A stretch of DNA of 64,000 nt, from NCBI GenBank assembly GCA_030386875.1, contig JASJYW010000026.1, positions 9,566,246-9,630,245 on the forward strand, in the 5' to 3' direction. This DNA is from Morinoia aosen (lineage: Eukaryota > Arthropoda > Malacostraca > Amphipoda > Talitridae). The notes beneath the pieces are model-generated. The model saw only the letters and a program-made list of their open reading frames with translations, did not search any database and was not told where the DNA came from. Below, piece by piece: positions 1-11,627 of this stretch (its first letter is position 1; each line of letters opens with the position of its first letter). Made by a program: the position numbers and the translations under genes.

Positions 1-2673
1 GGAGTTCATAAGAAAGATGGAACTATACGTCCGGTAGTTGACTTTCGCAAAGTAAATGAGGTAATTCATGAAGAATCATTCCCGCTGCCGCGCGTGGACG
101 ACATTCTCTATAGTTTAAATGGTCAGAAATATTTCTCAAAATTAGATCTTAGGTCAGGATATCATAATATTACACTGACCGATGAGAGTAAAGAAATAAC
201 CGCATTTACAGTTGGTAGTAGAAAATATGAATTTAATCGTTTACCCTTTGGTTTAAAAACCTCACCTGCATATTTCCAGTCAGTCATGACGCAAACGCTA
301 TCTCCTGTTCTAGGAAAACTATCTTTCGTCTTTATGGACGACGTGCTCATATTTTCTAAGGAGAAGGCACAGCATCTTGCCGATATAAAAGTTGTACTTG
401 AACTATTAAGAAACGCTAGATTGTCAATAAAAACGGAAAAATGCGAATTTTTCCGTGACGAGATTGAATATCTCGGACATTCCATTAGTGGAATGGGAAC
501 CAGAAGCACCGGTACTGACAAAGTAAAGAATTTAGAAATTCCTAAGACTGTAAAACAGTTACAATCATTCCTAGGTCTAGTAAATTTCTTTCGTAGGTAC
601 ATAAAAAATTTTGCGAGTATCGCAAGCCCGCTCTATAATCTTCTGAAGAAAAATGTTGAATTCTATTGGTCAAAAGATTGTCAAAACGCTTTTGAAAAAC
701 TAAAGGATGAATTATGTGAACATACCATCCTAAGTCACCCAAACTTCGATCAAAAATTTCATCTGTTTTGTGATGCATCGAATGTAGGCATAGGAGCTGT
801 TTTACTCCAGTCATCTACTGATAAAGTTCGAAACATGAGACCTGTCGCATTTTTCTCTAAAACGTTGAATTCCACTCAACGACGATACTCAACTACGAAA
901 AAGGAAATGTTCGCTATAGTTGAAGCGTTAAAGTACTTTAAATATCTTGTTTTAGGCTATGATCTGGTCATTTACACCGATCATAAGCCTTTAGTTCCTT
1001 TATTTTCAAAGAAATTGCCTGAAGACAACACGCTCGCTAGATGGAGTATTTATGTGCAAGCTTTTGATGCCAAACTAAAGTATTTTTCTGGGAAAGCGAA
1101 TAGTGCCGCCGATGCATTAAGTAGATTAAATCATGACAAAAACCCCTTAACAGAAAGAGAACTATTAGAGTGTTCTGATTTAACCCCAGATGTAGAGACT
1201 TTTACCGTTGTAACCAGGCTGCAAGCCGCTGCTGCGGGTAACAAATGTAACAAGCCCGTGACTGAGGAAGAGTTCGAGGAGACAATGCCAGGAAGTAAGG
1301 ACGGAAGAAACAACAACAGTACTGCTGAACAACAGACAGACCCCAGACGTGAACCCAGTGACTTTAATAGCAGACAGAAAACGAGCTTGTGCAGACTGGA
1401 TAAAGTTAACAAGACTACAGACCATTCAAGTATTAACGACAACTGATCGTTAGACGAATTTAAACGTGAACAAGATAGTGATGCCTTTTGTTCTGAAATG
1501 AAGGATGCCCTAGAGAATGCAACAAAAGTTTCTAATACTGACATGAATGAATTTCTGATCATGAATGACATTTTGTATAAAAAACGAAGAATTGACAACA
1601 GACCCAGCACCATTCTGACTATTGTGGTGCCGTATACTCTGCTGCACAAGACAATTCTATTCATCCATAATTTGTCCCATACAGATTTGAATCATACCTT
1701 GTTTAAGTTTAAATTAAAATATTTTCATCCGTACGAACGGACAATTACACGCCAAATTGTTGAATCTTGTGACATCTGTAAGATTCTAAAATCACGAATA
1801 CCGATGCCGATTAAAATTCTAAATGCTCCAATTGGAACACGATGTTTTCAAACGGTCAGCATGGACTTCTACGGTCCATTAACAATGACAGACAATGGGA
1901 ACAAATATATTCTTGTAATTATCGACCTATTTTCCCGTTTTGTTAAATTATATTCGACTAATGACCGACGTACAGAGACGGTTACAGACTGTCTATGGAA
2001 TTTTTGCTGTTTGTTTGGTACCTCGGACGTGTTGTTATCCGACAATGCTGTAGAATTTAAATCATCTAATGTGGGAAATTTCACAAAAGGACTTTCTATC
2101 TTGAAAAAGGAAGTTCTGGCATATTCCCCTTTTTCTAATGGCATTGTTGAGCGATGTAATGGAAAAATTCGACACCTGCTCAAGTTATATCTAAATTTTC
2201 TTACTCATAATGAGTGGGATAGACTATTGGATATTGTGGAGAATTCAATTAACAATAGTTTCAATGAAACTCTAGGCGATACACCCGCATACACGGTTTT
2301 CGGTAGAGATACGTGTGTGTACATCAGTTCTACTAATTTAGAAGACTTCAATGTTGCGACTACATATGAAGATGTTCACAAACAAAAATTTACCGAGTCA
2401 TCTATTGTAGTGAACAATATTAGAAATGCGATCATTAACGCCACAATCGAAAGAACTGCCTATAGAAATATGAAACGTCGCGATAAAAATTTAAAAGTGA
2501 CGGACCGTGTACTAGTAAAAAATCATGCCAAAAAACACAAATTACAGCTAAATTTCTTAGGACCAGGTATCATTGAAAGGATAGGCAAAAATTATGCAGA
2601 TATTAAGATCGGTAACAAGATTATCCGATCGAACTCAAACTATGTGCTGCCTTTAGATAAGTTAAGAAGGTGA
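1..2673 (+). pseudogene. pol: pol (RT-RNase H-integrase), copy A, one in-frame stop
   Basis: The reading frame is open from the first base and aligns to copy B pol from about residue 523 (numbered from the first Met of B pol). Visible motifs: RT catalytic Asp in KLDLRSGYH and the FMDD box; RNase H Asp in FCDAS and TDHKPL; integrase HHCC zinc region ending ESCDICK, then the D, D-35-E triad in SMDFYG, LSDNAVEF and NGIVERCNG. A TGG codon conserved in B and D is TGA here (1444-1446), which stops translation in the linker before integrase; the frame then stays open to the natural TGA at 2671-2673. The damage is a single nonsense change, so the copy is young. The 5' part of pol lies outside the window. 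Confidence 0.93.
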
Positions 2674-2735
2674 AATTGTCAACCTAGTTTGTAATTGTTC
2701 ATTCTTAAATATTCCGAATTTGCCATTCCATATAT

Positions 2736-2820
2736 GCGTTCTATGAGTTTTTAGCTTATAAGTGCGTTCTGTGAGTTTCTAGCTTGTAAGAGCATTCTAT
2801 GAGTTGCTTTCAAGATTTAT
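2736..2820 (+). repeat. Tandem ~28-bp repeats after pol (copy A)
   Basis: Three imperfect units share the core GCGTTCTATGAGTTT followed by a variable AGCTTATAAG-like tail. Copy B has an expanded version and copy D an eroded one. No function can be assigned. Confidence 0.7.
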
Positions 2821-3149
2821 GTATGTCTTGCGTTAGGAAATATTTTGTTGCGAAACACCTCAGAAGAGATGTTGAGCTTAGGATGTTGTCATACTGTTAT
2901 TGCGTCATCATAGTTGTGTTCGTCAAGCCGTCAGCTAGAGTTGATAAACTGAGATGCAATCTTGGAAATGTCAACACGAGAGTGCGAGCGCGAAGCCGCG
3001 AGATCTGCGCTTCTGCCGCAAATTGTTTGGCAACAATGCTAGGCAGTGTAGTTGGAATGAAAGTGTCTTAATGAGAATGTCTCTTAATGAGGAGGAGGCG
3101 TTGCCTTATTATGAAACAATTGCTTACTTAAATTCGTGGCCATGCTAAT

Positions 3150-3171
3150 TTCCTGTGTCGTATCCTTTCAG
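3150..3171 (+). promoter_or_regulatory. Splice-acceptor candidate upstream of accessory ORF/ORF3 (copy A)
   Basis: A pyrimidine-rich stretch ends in CCTTTCAG followed by ATTCC. The same sequence lies at the same place in copies B and D. It would place the accessory ORF ATG as the first ATG of a spliced RNA in this copy. Confidence 0.5.
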
Positions 3172-3269
3172 ATTCCTTGGGCGACTCCTGAACAATTCCA
3201 GAACATTGCACATTCCGACTCACAAGATAAACTTGTTTAATTCCAACAATAAGTCACTCATAAACCCTG

Positions 3270-3560
3270 ATGTGTAGCGGGGAACACGGTCAACTCTGGC
3301 GGCCGCAGGAAACAACGATAGTTTTCGGAATCAAGGTACCGAAAGAAGTATTGCAAGAAGCCTACTGCAACTTCACGGTGTTCCTGAACCTCGATTCCCC
3401 CGTTGCGTACTCGAATTCAAGTGTATGAATCCGGAGAACACGTCGAACTCGTGTTCATAATCAGAATCGCTGCATTCCCAGCGAACATCCGGTGAATTAT
3501 TACGTTTTCTACACCAACGTGGTGCGCAGGGATAGGGGGCGTTCTCAACCGTACACATTA
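3270..3560 (+). pseudogene. Accessory small ORF of the A/D subfamily, broken in copy A
   Basis: Homologue of the ORF at 33510-33816 in copy D. It starts at the first ATG after the acceptor. Relative to D, an extra C in a C run shifts the frame, and a stop follows at 3426-3428 after 52 codons. Downstream the homology continues in other frames. This segment is absent from copy B, where unrelated AT-rich sequence lies between pol and ORF3. I do not recognise the encoded protein family. The segment has a higher GC content than the rest of the element, which fits an origin outside the element. Confidence 0.5.
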
Positions 3561-3609
3561 ACCAACAATCCTGTTGATTTATAAATTTATAATTCATTTA
3601 TCACATTTT

Positions 3610-3629
3610 TGTGATTAAAATTAATCACA
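3610..3629. repeat. 20-bp perfect inverted repeat upstream of ORF3 (copy A)
   Basis: Arms TGTGATTAA and TTAATCACA are separated by two bases. The same palindrome occurs in copy D (33458-33477), and it is absent from B. Role unknown. Confidence 0.7.
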
Positions 3630-3672
3630 ATTTTAATCCCCCGCGCTGTTAGTCGCTTCGTGGCGCGCTAAA

Positions 3673-3720
3673 ATGGGCAATAAGGTGTCTAATCTTAATG
3701 TTGACACCATTCTAACTGCC
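3673..3720 (+). CDS. ORF3 small membrane protein, first 16 codons (copy A, cut by gap)
   Basis: The first 16 codons match copies B and D, beginning MGNKVSN (N-myristoylation pattern with G2 and S6). The ATG context is strong (AAAATGG). The one base change from B here (TCT for TCC, Ser) is synonymous. The rest of the gene lies in the gap. See the entry at 18693-19019 for the full protein. Confidence 0.75.
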
Positions 3721-4220
3721 NNNNNNNNNNNNNNNNNNNNNNNNNNNNNNNNNNNNNNNNNNNNNNNNNNNNNNNNNNNNNNNNNNNNNNNNNNNNNNNN
3801 NNNNNNNNNNNNNNNNNNNNNNNNNNNNNNNNNNNNNNNNNNNNNNNNNNNNNNNNNNNNNNNNNNNNNNNNNNNNNNNNNNNNNNNNNNNNNNNNNNNN
3901 NNNNNNNNNNNNNNNNNNNNNNNNNNNNNNNNNNNNNNNNNNNNNNNNNNNNNNNNNNNNNNNNNNNNNNNNNNNNNNNNNNNNNNNNNNNNNNNNNNNN
4001 NNNNNNNNNNNNNNNNNNNNNNNNNNNNNNNNNNNNNNNNNNNNNNNNNNNNNNNNNNNNNNNNNNNNNNNNNNNNNNNNNNNNNNNNNNNNNNNNNNNN
4101 NNNNNNNNNNNNNNNNNNNNNNNNNNNNNNNNNNNNNNNNNNNNNNNNNNNNNNNNNNNNNNNNNNNNNNNNNNNNNNNNNNNNNNNNNNNNNNNNNNNN
4201 NNNNNNNNNNNNNNNNNNNN
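3721..4220. other. Assembly gap, 500 N
   Basis: Exactly 500 N, as in the other two gaps, so the size is nominal. If copy A is complete on its right, about 1.6 kb (rest of ORF3, 3' region and LTR) is missing, more than the gap allows. Confidence 0.98.
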
Positions 4221-7200
4221 TAGCCGTTTCCACGGTCGACAGGGCTAAAATGCGTGTTTTGGGCCATTCCTAGGCCGAATGCGGTGAAAATCACGTCGTT
4301 TGCAGTTTCCCGTGGCGACATAGGCGGAAAGTGCATATTTAGCCGTTTCCACGGTCGACCGAGCTAAAATGCGTGTTTTGGGCCATTCCTAGGCCGAATG
4401 CGGTGAAAATCACGTCGTTTGCTGTTTCCCGTGGCGACATAGGCAGAAAGTGCATATTTAGTCGATTCTACGGTCGACAGAGCTAAAATGCGTGTTTTGG
4501 GCCATTCCTAGACCGAATGCGGTGAAAATCACGTCGTTTGCTGTTTCCCGTGGCGACATAGGCGGAAAGTGCAGATTTAGCCGTTTCCACGGTCGACAGA
4601 GCTAAAATGTGTGTTTTGGGCCATTCCTAGGCCGAATGCGGTGAAAATCACGTCGTTTGCTGTTTCCCGTGGCGACATAGGCGGAAAGTGCATATTTAGC
4701 CGATTCCACGGTCGACAGAGCTAAAATGCGTGTTTTGGGCCATTCCTAGGCCACATGCGGTGAAAATCACGTCGTTTGCTGTTTCCCGTGGCGACATAGG
4801 CGGAAAGTGCAGATTTAGCCGATTTCACGGTCGACAGAGCTAAAATGCGTGTTTTGGGCCATTCCTATGCCGAATGCGTTGAAAATCACGTCGTTTGCTG
4901 TTTCCCGTGGCGACATAGGCGGAAAGTGCATATTTAGCCGTTTCCACGGTCGACAGAGCTAAAATGCGTGTTTTGGGCCATTCCTAGGCCGAATGCGGTG
5001 AAAATCACGTCGTTTGCTGTTTCCCGTGGCGACATAGGCGGAAAGTGCATATTTAGCCGATTCCACGGTCGACAGGGCTAAAATGCGTGTTTTTGGCCAT
5101 TCCTAGGCCGAATGCGGTGAAAATCACGTCGTTTGCTGTTTCCCGTGGCGACATAGGCGGAAAGTGCATATTTAGCCGTTTCCACGGTCGACAGAGCTAA
5201 AATGCGTGTTATGGGCCATTCCTAGGCCGAATGCGGTGAAAATCACGTCGTTTGCTGTTTCCCGTGGCGACATAGGCGGAAAGTGCATATTTAGCCGTTT
5301 CCACGGTCGACAGAGCTAGAATGCGTGTTTTTGGCCATTCATAGGCCGAATGCGGTGAAAATCACGTCGTTTGCTGTTTCCCGTGGCGACATAGGCGGAA
5401 AGTGCATATTTAGCCGTTTCCACGGTCGACAGGGCTAAAATGCGTGTTTTGGGCCATTCCTAGGCCGAATGCGGTGAAAATCACGTCGTTTGCTGTTTCC
5501 CGTGGCGACATAGGCGGAAAGTGCATATTTAGCCGATTCCACGGTCGACAGAGCTAAAATGCGTGTTTTGGGCCATTCCTAGGCCGAATGCGGTTAAAAT
5601 CACGTCGTTTGCTGTTTCCCGTGGCGACATAGGCGGAAAGTGCATATTTAGCCGTTTCCACGGTCGACAGAGCGAAAATGTGTGTTTTGGGCCATTCCTA
5701 GGCCGAATGCGGTGAAAATCACGTCGCTTGCTGTTTCCCGTGGTGACATAGGCGGAAAGTGCATATTTAGCCGATTCCACGGTCGACAGAGCTAAAATGC
5801 GTGTTTTAGGCCATTCCTAGGCCGAATGCGGTGAAAATCACGTCGTTTGCTGTTTCCCGTGGCGACATAGGCGGAAAAAAGCATATTTAGCCGTTTCCAC
5901 GGTCGACAGAGCTAAAATGCGTGTTTTGGGCCATTCCTAGGCCGAATGCGGTGAAAATCACGTCGTTTGCTGTTTCCCGTGGCGACATAGGCGGAAAGTG
6001 CATCTTTAGCCGATTCCACGGTCGACAGAGCTAAAATGCGTGTTTTGGGCCATTCCTAGGCCGAATGCGGTGAAAATCACGTCGTTTGCTGTTTCCCGTG
6101 GCGACATAGGCGGAATGTGCATATTTAGCCGTTTCCACGGTCGACAGAGCTAAAATGAGTGTTTTGGGCCATTCCTAGGCCGAATGCGGTGAAAATCACG
6201 TCGTTTGCTGTTTCCCGTGGCGACATAGGCGGAAAGTGCATATTTAGCCGATTCCACGGTCGACAGGGCTAAAATGCGTGTTTTTGGTCATTCCTAGGCC
6301 GAATGCGGTGGAAATCACGTCGTTTGCTGTCTCCCGTGGCGACATAGGCGGAAAGTGCATATTTAGCCGTTTCCACGGTAGACAGAGCTAAAATGCGTGT
6401 TTTGGGCCATTCCTAGGCCGAATGCGGTGAAAATCACGTCGTTTGCTGTTTCCCGTGGCGACATAGGCGGAAAGTGCATATTTAGCCGATTCCACGGTCG
6501 ACAGGGCTAAAATGCGTGTTTATGGCCATTCCTAGGCCGAATGCGGTGAAAATCACGTCGTTTGCTGTTTCCCGTGGCGACATAGGCGGAAAGTGCATAT
6601 TTAGCCGTTTCCACGGTCGACAGAGCTAAAATGCGTGTTATGGGCCATTCCTAGGCCGAATGCGGTGAAAATCACGTCGTTTGCTGTTTCCCGTGGCGAC
6701 ATAGGCGGAAAGTGCATATTTAGCCGTTTCCACGGTCGACAGAGCTAGAATGCGTGTTTTGGGCCATTCCTAGGCCGAATGCGGTGAAAATCACGTCGTT
6801 TGCTGTTTCCCGTGGCGACATAGGCGGAAAGTGCATATTTAGCCGTTTCCACGGTCGACAGGGCTAAAATGCGTGTTTTGGGCCATTCCTAGGCCGAATG
6901 CGGTGAAAATCAAGTCGTTTGCTGTTTCCCGTGGCGACATAGGCGGAAAGTGCATATTTAGCCGATTCCACGGTCGACAGAGCTAAAATGCGTGTTTTGG
7001 GCCATTCCAAGGCCGAATGCGGTGAAAATCACGTCGTTTGCTGTTTCCCGTGGCGACATAGGCGGAAAGTGCATATTTAGCCGATTCCACGGTCGACAGG
7101 GCTAAAATGCGTGTTTTTGGCCATTCCTAGCCCGAATGCGGTGGAAATCACGTCGTTTGCTGTCTCCCGTGGCGACATAGGCGGAAAGTGCATATTTAGC

Positions 7201-10200
7201 TGTTTCCACGGTCGACAGGGCTAAAATGCGTGTTTTGGGCCATTCCTAGGCCGAATGCGGTGAAAATCACGTCGTTTGCTGTTTCCCGTGGCGACATAGG
7301 CGGAAAGTGCATATTTAGCCTATTCCACTGTCGACAGGGCTAAAATGCGTGTTTTTGGCCATTCCTAAGCCGAATGCGGTGAAAATCACGTCGTTTGCTG
7401 TTTCCCGTGGCGACATAGGCGGAAAGTGCATATTTAGCCGTTTCCACGGTCGACAGAGCTAAAATGAGTGTTTTGGGCCTTTCCTAGGCCGAATGCGGTG
7501 AAAATCACGTCGTTTGCTGTTTCCCGTGGCGACATAGGCGGAAAGTGCATATTTAGCCGATTCCACGGTCGACAGAGCTAAAATGCGTGTTTTGGGCCAT
7601 TCCTAGGCCGAATGCGGTGAAAATCACGTCGTTTGCTGTTTCCCGTGGCGACATAGGCGGAAAGTGCATATTTAGCCGATTCCACGGTCGACAGAGCTAA
7701 AATGCGTGTTTTGGGCCATTCCTAGGCCGAATGCGGTGAAAATCACGTCGTTTGCTGTCTCCCGTGGCGACATAGGCGGAAAGTGCATATTTAGCCGATT
7801 CCACGGTCAACAGAGCTAAAATGCGTGTTTTGGGCCATTCCTAGGCCGAATGCGGTGAAAATCACGTCGTTTGCTGTTTCCCGTGGCGACATAGGCGGAA
7901 AGTGCATATTTAGCCGTTTCCACGGTCCACAGAGCTAAAATGCGTGTTTTGGGCCATTCCTGGGCCGAATGCGGTGAAAATCACGTCGTTTGCTGTTTCC
8001 CGTGGCGACATAGGCGGAAAGTACATATTTAGCCGATTCCACGGTCGACTGAGCTAAAATGCGTGTTTTGGGCCATTCCTAGGCCGAATGCGGTGAAAAT
8101 CACGTCGTTTGCTGTTTCCCGTGGCGACATAGGCGGAAAGTGTACATTAAGCCAATTTCACGGTTGACAGGGCTAAAATGCGTGTTTTTTGCCATTCCTA
8201 GGCTGAATGCGGTGAAAATCACGTCGTTTGCTGTTTCCCGTGGCGACATAGGCAGAAAGTGCATATTTAGCCGATTCCACGGTCGACAGAGCTAAAATGC
8301 GTGTTTTGGGCCATTCCTAGGCCGAATGCGGTGAAAATCACGTCGTTTGCTGTTTCCCGTGGCGACATAGGCGGAAAGTGCATATTTAGGCGATTTCACG
8401 GTCGACAGGGTTAAAATGCGTGTTTTTGGCCATTCCTAGGCCGAATGCGGTGGAAATCACGTCGTTTGCTGTTTCCCGTGGCGACATAGGCGGAAAGTGC
8501 ATATTTAGCCGTTTCCACGGTCGACAGAGCTAAAATGCGTGTTTTGGGCCATTCCTAGGCCGAATGCGTTGAAAATCACGTCGTTTGCTGTTTCCCGTGG
8601 CGACATAGGCGGAAAGTGCATATTTAGCCGATTCCACGGTTGACAGAGCTAAAATGCGTGTTTTGGGCTATTCCTAGGAAGAATGCGGTGAAAATCACGT
8701 CGTTTACTGTTTCCCGTGGCGACATAGGCGGAAAGTGCATATTTAGCCGATTCCACGGTCGACAGAGCTAAAATGCGTGTTTTTGGCCATTCCTAGGCCG
8801 AATGCGGTGAAAAACACGTCGTTTACTGTTTCCCGTGGCGACATAGGCGGAAAGTGCATATTTAGCCGATTCCACGGTCGACAGAGCTAAAATACGTGTT
8901 TTGGGCCATTCCTAGGCCGAATGCGGTGAAAATCACGTCGTTTGCTGTTTCCCGTGGCGACATAGGCGGAAAGTGCATATTTAGCCGATTCCACGGTCGA
9001 CACCGCTAAAATGCGTGTTTTTGGCCATTCCTAGGCCGAATGCGGTGAAATCACGTCGTTTGCTGTTTCCCGTGGCGACATAGGCGGAAGTGCATATATA
9101 GCCGTTTCCACGGTCGAAAGGGCTAAAATGCGTGTTTTCGGCCATTCCTAGGCCGAATGCGGTGAAAATCACGTCGTTTGCTGTTTCCCGTGACGACATA
9201 GGCGGAAAGTGCATATTTAGCCGATTCCACGGTCGACAGGGCTAAAATGCGTGTTTTTGGCCATTCCTAGGCCGAATGCGGTGAAAATCACGTCGTTTGC
9301 TGTTTCCCGTGGCGACATAGGCGGAAAGTGCATATTTAGCCGTTTCCACGGTCGACAGAGCTAAAATGCGTGTTTTGGGCCATTCCTAGGCCGAATGCGG
9401 TGAAAATCACGTCGTTTGCTGTTTCCCTTGGCGACATAGGCGGAAAGTGCATATTTAGCCGATTCCACGGTCGACAGAGCTAAAATGCGTGTTTTGGGCC
9501 ATTCTTAGGCCGAATGCGGTGAAAATCACGTCGTTTGCTGTTTGCCGTGGCGACATAGGCGGAAAGTGCATATTTAGCCGTTTCCACGGTCGACAGAGCT
9601 AAAATGCGTGTTTTGGGCCATTCCTAGGCCGAATGCGGTGAAAATCATGTCGTTTGCTGTTTCCCGTGGCGACATAGGCGGAAAGTGCATATTTAGCCGA
9701 TTCCACTGTCGACAGAGCTAAAATGCGTGTTTTGGGCCATTCCTAGGCCGAATGCGGTGAAAATCACGTCGTTTGCTGTTTCCCGTGGCGACATAGGCGG
9801 AAAGTGCATATTTAGCCGATTCCACGGTCGACAGGGCCAAAATGCGTGTTTTGGGCCATTCCTAGGCCGAATGCGGTGAAAATCACGTCGTTTGCTGTTT
9901 CCCGTGGTGACATAGGCGGAAAGTGCATATTTAGCCGATTCCACGGTCGACAGAGCTAAAATGCGTGTTTTGGGCCATTCCTAGGCCGAATGCGGTGAAA
10001 ATCACGTCGTTTGCTGTTTCCCGTGGCGATATAGGCGCAAAGTGCATATTTAGCCGATTCCACGGTCGACAGAGCTAAAATGCGTGTTTTGGGCCAGTCC
10101 TAGGCCGAATGCGGTGAAAATCATGTCGTTTGCTGTTTCCCGTGGCGACATAGGCGGAAAGTGCATATTTAGCCGTTTCCACGGTCGACAGAGCTAAAAT

Positions 10201-10748
10201 GTGTGTTTTGGGCCATTCCTAGGCCGAATGCGGTGAAAATCACGTCGTTTGCTGTTTCCCGTGGCGACATAGGCGGAAAGTGCTTATTTAGCCGTTTCCA
10301 CGGTCGACAGAGCTGAAATGCGTGTTTTGGGCCTTTCCTAGGCCGAATGCGGTGAAAATCACGTCGTTTGCTGTTTCCCGTGGCGAAATTGGCGGAAAGT
10401 GCATATTTAGCCGTTTCCACGGTCGACAGGGCTAAAATGCGTGTTTTGAGCCATTCCTAGGCCGAATGCGGTGAAAATCACGTCGTTTGCTGTTTCCCGT
10501 GGCGACATAGGCGGAAAGTGCATATTTAGCCGTTTCAACGGTCGACAGAGCTAAAATGTGTGTTTTGGGCCATTCCTAGGCCGAATGCGGTGAAAATCAC
10601 GTCGTTTGCTGTTTCCCGTGGCGACATAGGCGGAAAGTGCATATTTAGCCGATTCCACGGTCGACAGAGCTAAAATGCGTGTTTTGGGCCATTCCTAGGC
10701 CACATGCGGTGAAAATCACGTCGTTTGCTGTTTCCCGTGGCGACATAG
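4221..10748 (+). repeat. 119-bp satellite array 1 (~55 monomers)
   Basis: Head-to-tail tandem repeat with a 119-bp period, measured from successive TAGCCG starts (4221, 4340 and so on). Each monomer carries TTTCCACGGTCGACAGAGCT, then ATTCCTAGGCCGAATGCGGT, then CACGTCGTTTGCTGTTTCCC, then a GCGACATAGGCGGAAAG block. Monomers differ by a few substitutions. Alternating variants are CCGTTT/CCGATT, AGAGCT/AGGGCT and TTTTGGGCC/TTTTTGGCC. The array ends abruptly at the LTR of copy B. Open frames of about 80 codons here are by-products of the repeat. Confidence 0.97.
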
Positions 10749-10765
10749 TGTGCGCCCGCCAGGCA

Positions 10766-10803
10766 TATAAATAGGATCGGCGAGAGACATCGTCGTTCAT
10801 TAG
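10766..10803 (+). promoter_or_regulatory. LTR core promoter: TATA box and initiator (copy B)
   Basis: TATAAATA at 10766-10773 is followed about 33 bp downstream by TTCATTAG, which resembles the arthropod TCA-type initiator. Predicted transcription start is near 10799. The same arrangement is kept in the LTRs of C, D and E. Confidence 0.7.
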
Positions 10804-10979
10804 AGGTGGCTTGCCGTAGAGGTCGCATTTACAAACAGAAGCATCGCTGTTCTGTAGCGAAGCTCGGCTGTCGAGAAAGCATATGTAGAGATCACTGATG
10901 CGCTATTGAAGTAACGAGATTATCTTCCGATCTAAAGATTCTCTACCAATTACGAAGCCTGTGTCAATTCTGAAGTAAC

Positions 10980-10985
10980 AATAAA
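10980..10985 (+). terminator. LTR polyadenylation signal AATAAA (copy B)
   Basis: AATAAA lies downstream of the predicted start site, so R would span roughly 10799 to about 11000 and the same motif in the 3' LTR would end the transcript. Conserved in the other LTRs. Confidence 0.6.
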
Positions 10986-11072
10986 AGGATAACCACGTTG
11001 CTGCATCTGATTCACTCCCGAACCTCATTCGCGTTAGTTTCGACCTGATACTGAAAAGGGCCGGAACATTTC

Positions 11073-11090
11073 TGGTGGCCAGTATGGGGA
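11073..11090 (+). promoter_or_regulatory. Primer binding site (copy B)
   Basis: Four bases after the LTR end the sequence is TGGTGGCCAGTATGGGGA. The leading TGG pairs with a tRNA 3' CCA. From general knowledge of animal tRNAs the closest match I can think of is tRNA-Ile (TGGTGGCCCATACGGGGA expected, 3 mismatches). The site differs in length between copies, so the primer assignment is tentative. Confidence 0.5.
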
Positions 11091-11585
11091 TGCCACATTA
11101 AAGATATCCACATTGCCACATTGCCCCATTGAAGAAGAAAGATATCAAGAATTGATCTTCAGTTCTGCTGATCCGTGATCTTAAGTGTGAGGAGTGTCAC
11201 CCTGTTTGGAGTAACGTCGCATAGTCATCACATTACTTCAGAGCGTCGAGAAAAAGAAGAAAGACGTCAGCGCAGAAAATCGAAGTTCTTTCCAAGAAAC
11301 TCTTCGAGAAAGAAACTCTTCGAGAAAGAAACACTTCGAGGGAGAAAAAATCTACTCATCGCTACTCAAAGGAGAAGATGAAGTGAGGGGTCCAGATCAA
11401 CAACCTGATCTGTCGACGAGATCTACGCATCTACGCACCGTCATCTGCAACGAGAAGATCTACGAGAACTACGCATCGCCAAAATATTAAGTTAAGTGTA
11501 CGCCGATAATGTTGCTTGCAAATTAAATAAGCATGCGCTCAAATTAATGATTATACATCATCATTATAAAATTAATGAGTAGGAA

Positions 11586-11627
11586 GTAAGCAGTAAGCAG
11601 TAAGCAGTAAGCAGTAAGCAGTAGGCA
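11586..11627 (+). repeat. 7-bp minisatellite GTAAGCA x6 (copy B leader)
   Basis: Five GTAAGCA units and one GTAGGCA. Copy C has seven units, E two, D two. The unit count is a quick marker for telling copies apart. Confidence 0.9.

Larger units (their letters stand above)
2674..3269 (+). other. Spacer between pol and accessory ORF, copy A
   Basis: Noncoding spacer that aligns to B and D in its first 550 bases or so. It begins with short tandem repeats and contains a strong splice-acceptor candidate at 3170-3171. An open frame at 2799-3071 is not treated as a gene, because the equivalent frame is shifted and has no ATG in copy D. Confidence 0.6.
1..3720 (+). mobile_element. LTR retrotransposon copy A, partial (pol 3' part to ORF3 start)
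   Basis: This is the 3' half of a Ty3/gypsy-type element. It is cut on the left by the window edge, inside reverse transcriptase, and on the right by an N gap that starts 48 bases into ORF3. Order: pol, variable spacer, splice-acceptor candidate, broken accessory ORF, ORF3. Its pol is close to copy B (both keep the residue string EQQTDP in the RNase H-integrase linker, which D and E lack), but its spacer upstream of ORF3 matches copy D, so it looks like a recombinant of two subfamilies. No LTR is visible because the 3' end lies in or beyond the gap. Confidence 0.93.
10749..11068 (+). repeat. 5' LTR, copy B (320 bp)
   Basis: Starts TGTGCGCCCGCC and ends GGGCCGGAACA. The boundaries are fixed by comparison with copy D, whose two LTRs have the same ends and are flanked by a target duplication. 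The U3 upstream of the TATA box is only 17 bp, so upstream control elements must be few or lie in R/U5 and the leader. Confidence 0.94.

Noticed and set aside
2799-3071. Small basic ORF after pol (also 18124-18369)
   Set aside because: In copy D the frame is shifted by one base and has no ATG. Similarity between A and B reflects overall DNA identity.
3310-3345. NotI, KpnI and EcoRI-like sites suggesting a cloning vector
   Set aside because: The same bases lie in copy D within family-specific sequence; no polylinker order or vector sequence is seen.
4221-10748. CENP-B box in the satellite monomer
   Set aside because: The nearest stretch on the minus strand (TCGCCACGGGA) lacks the required TTCG-N4-A-N2-CGGG spacing.
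11175-11381. Leader ORF rich in Arg/Lys
   Set aside because: No ATG start (GTG), and made partly of 16-bp purine repeats with differing unit number between copies.
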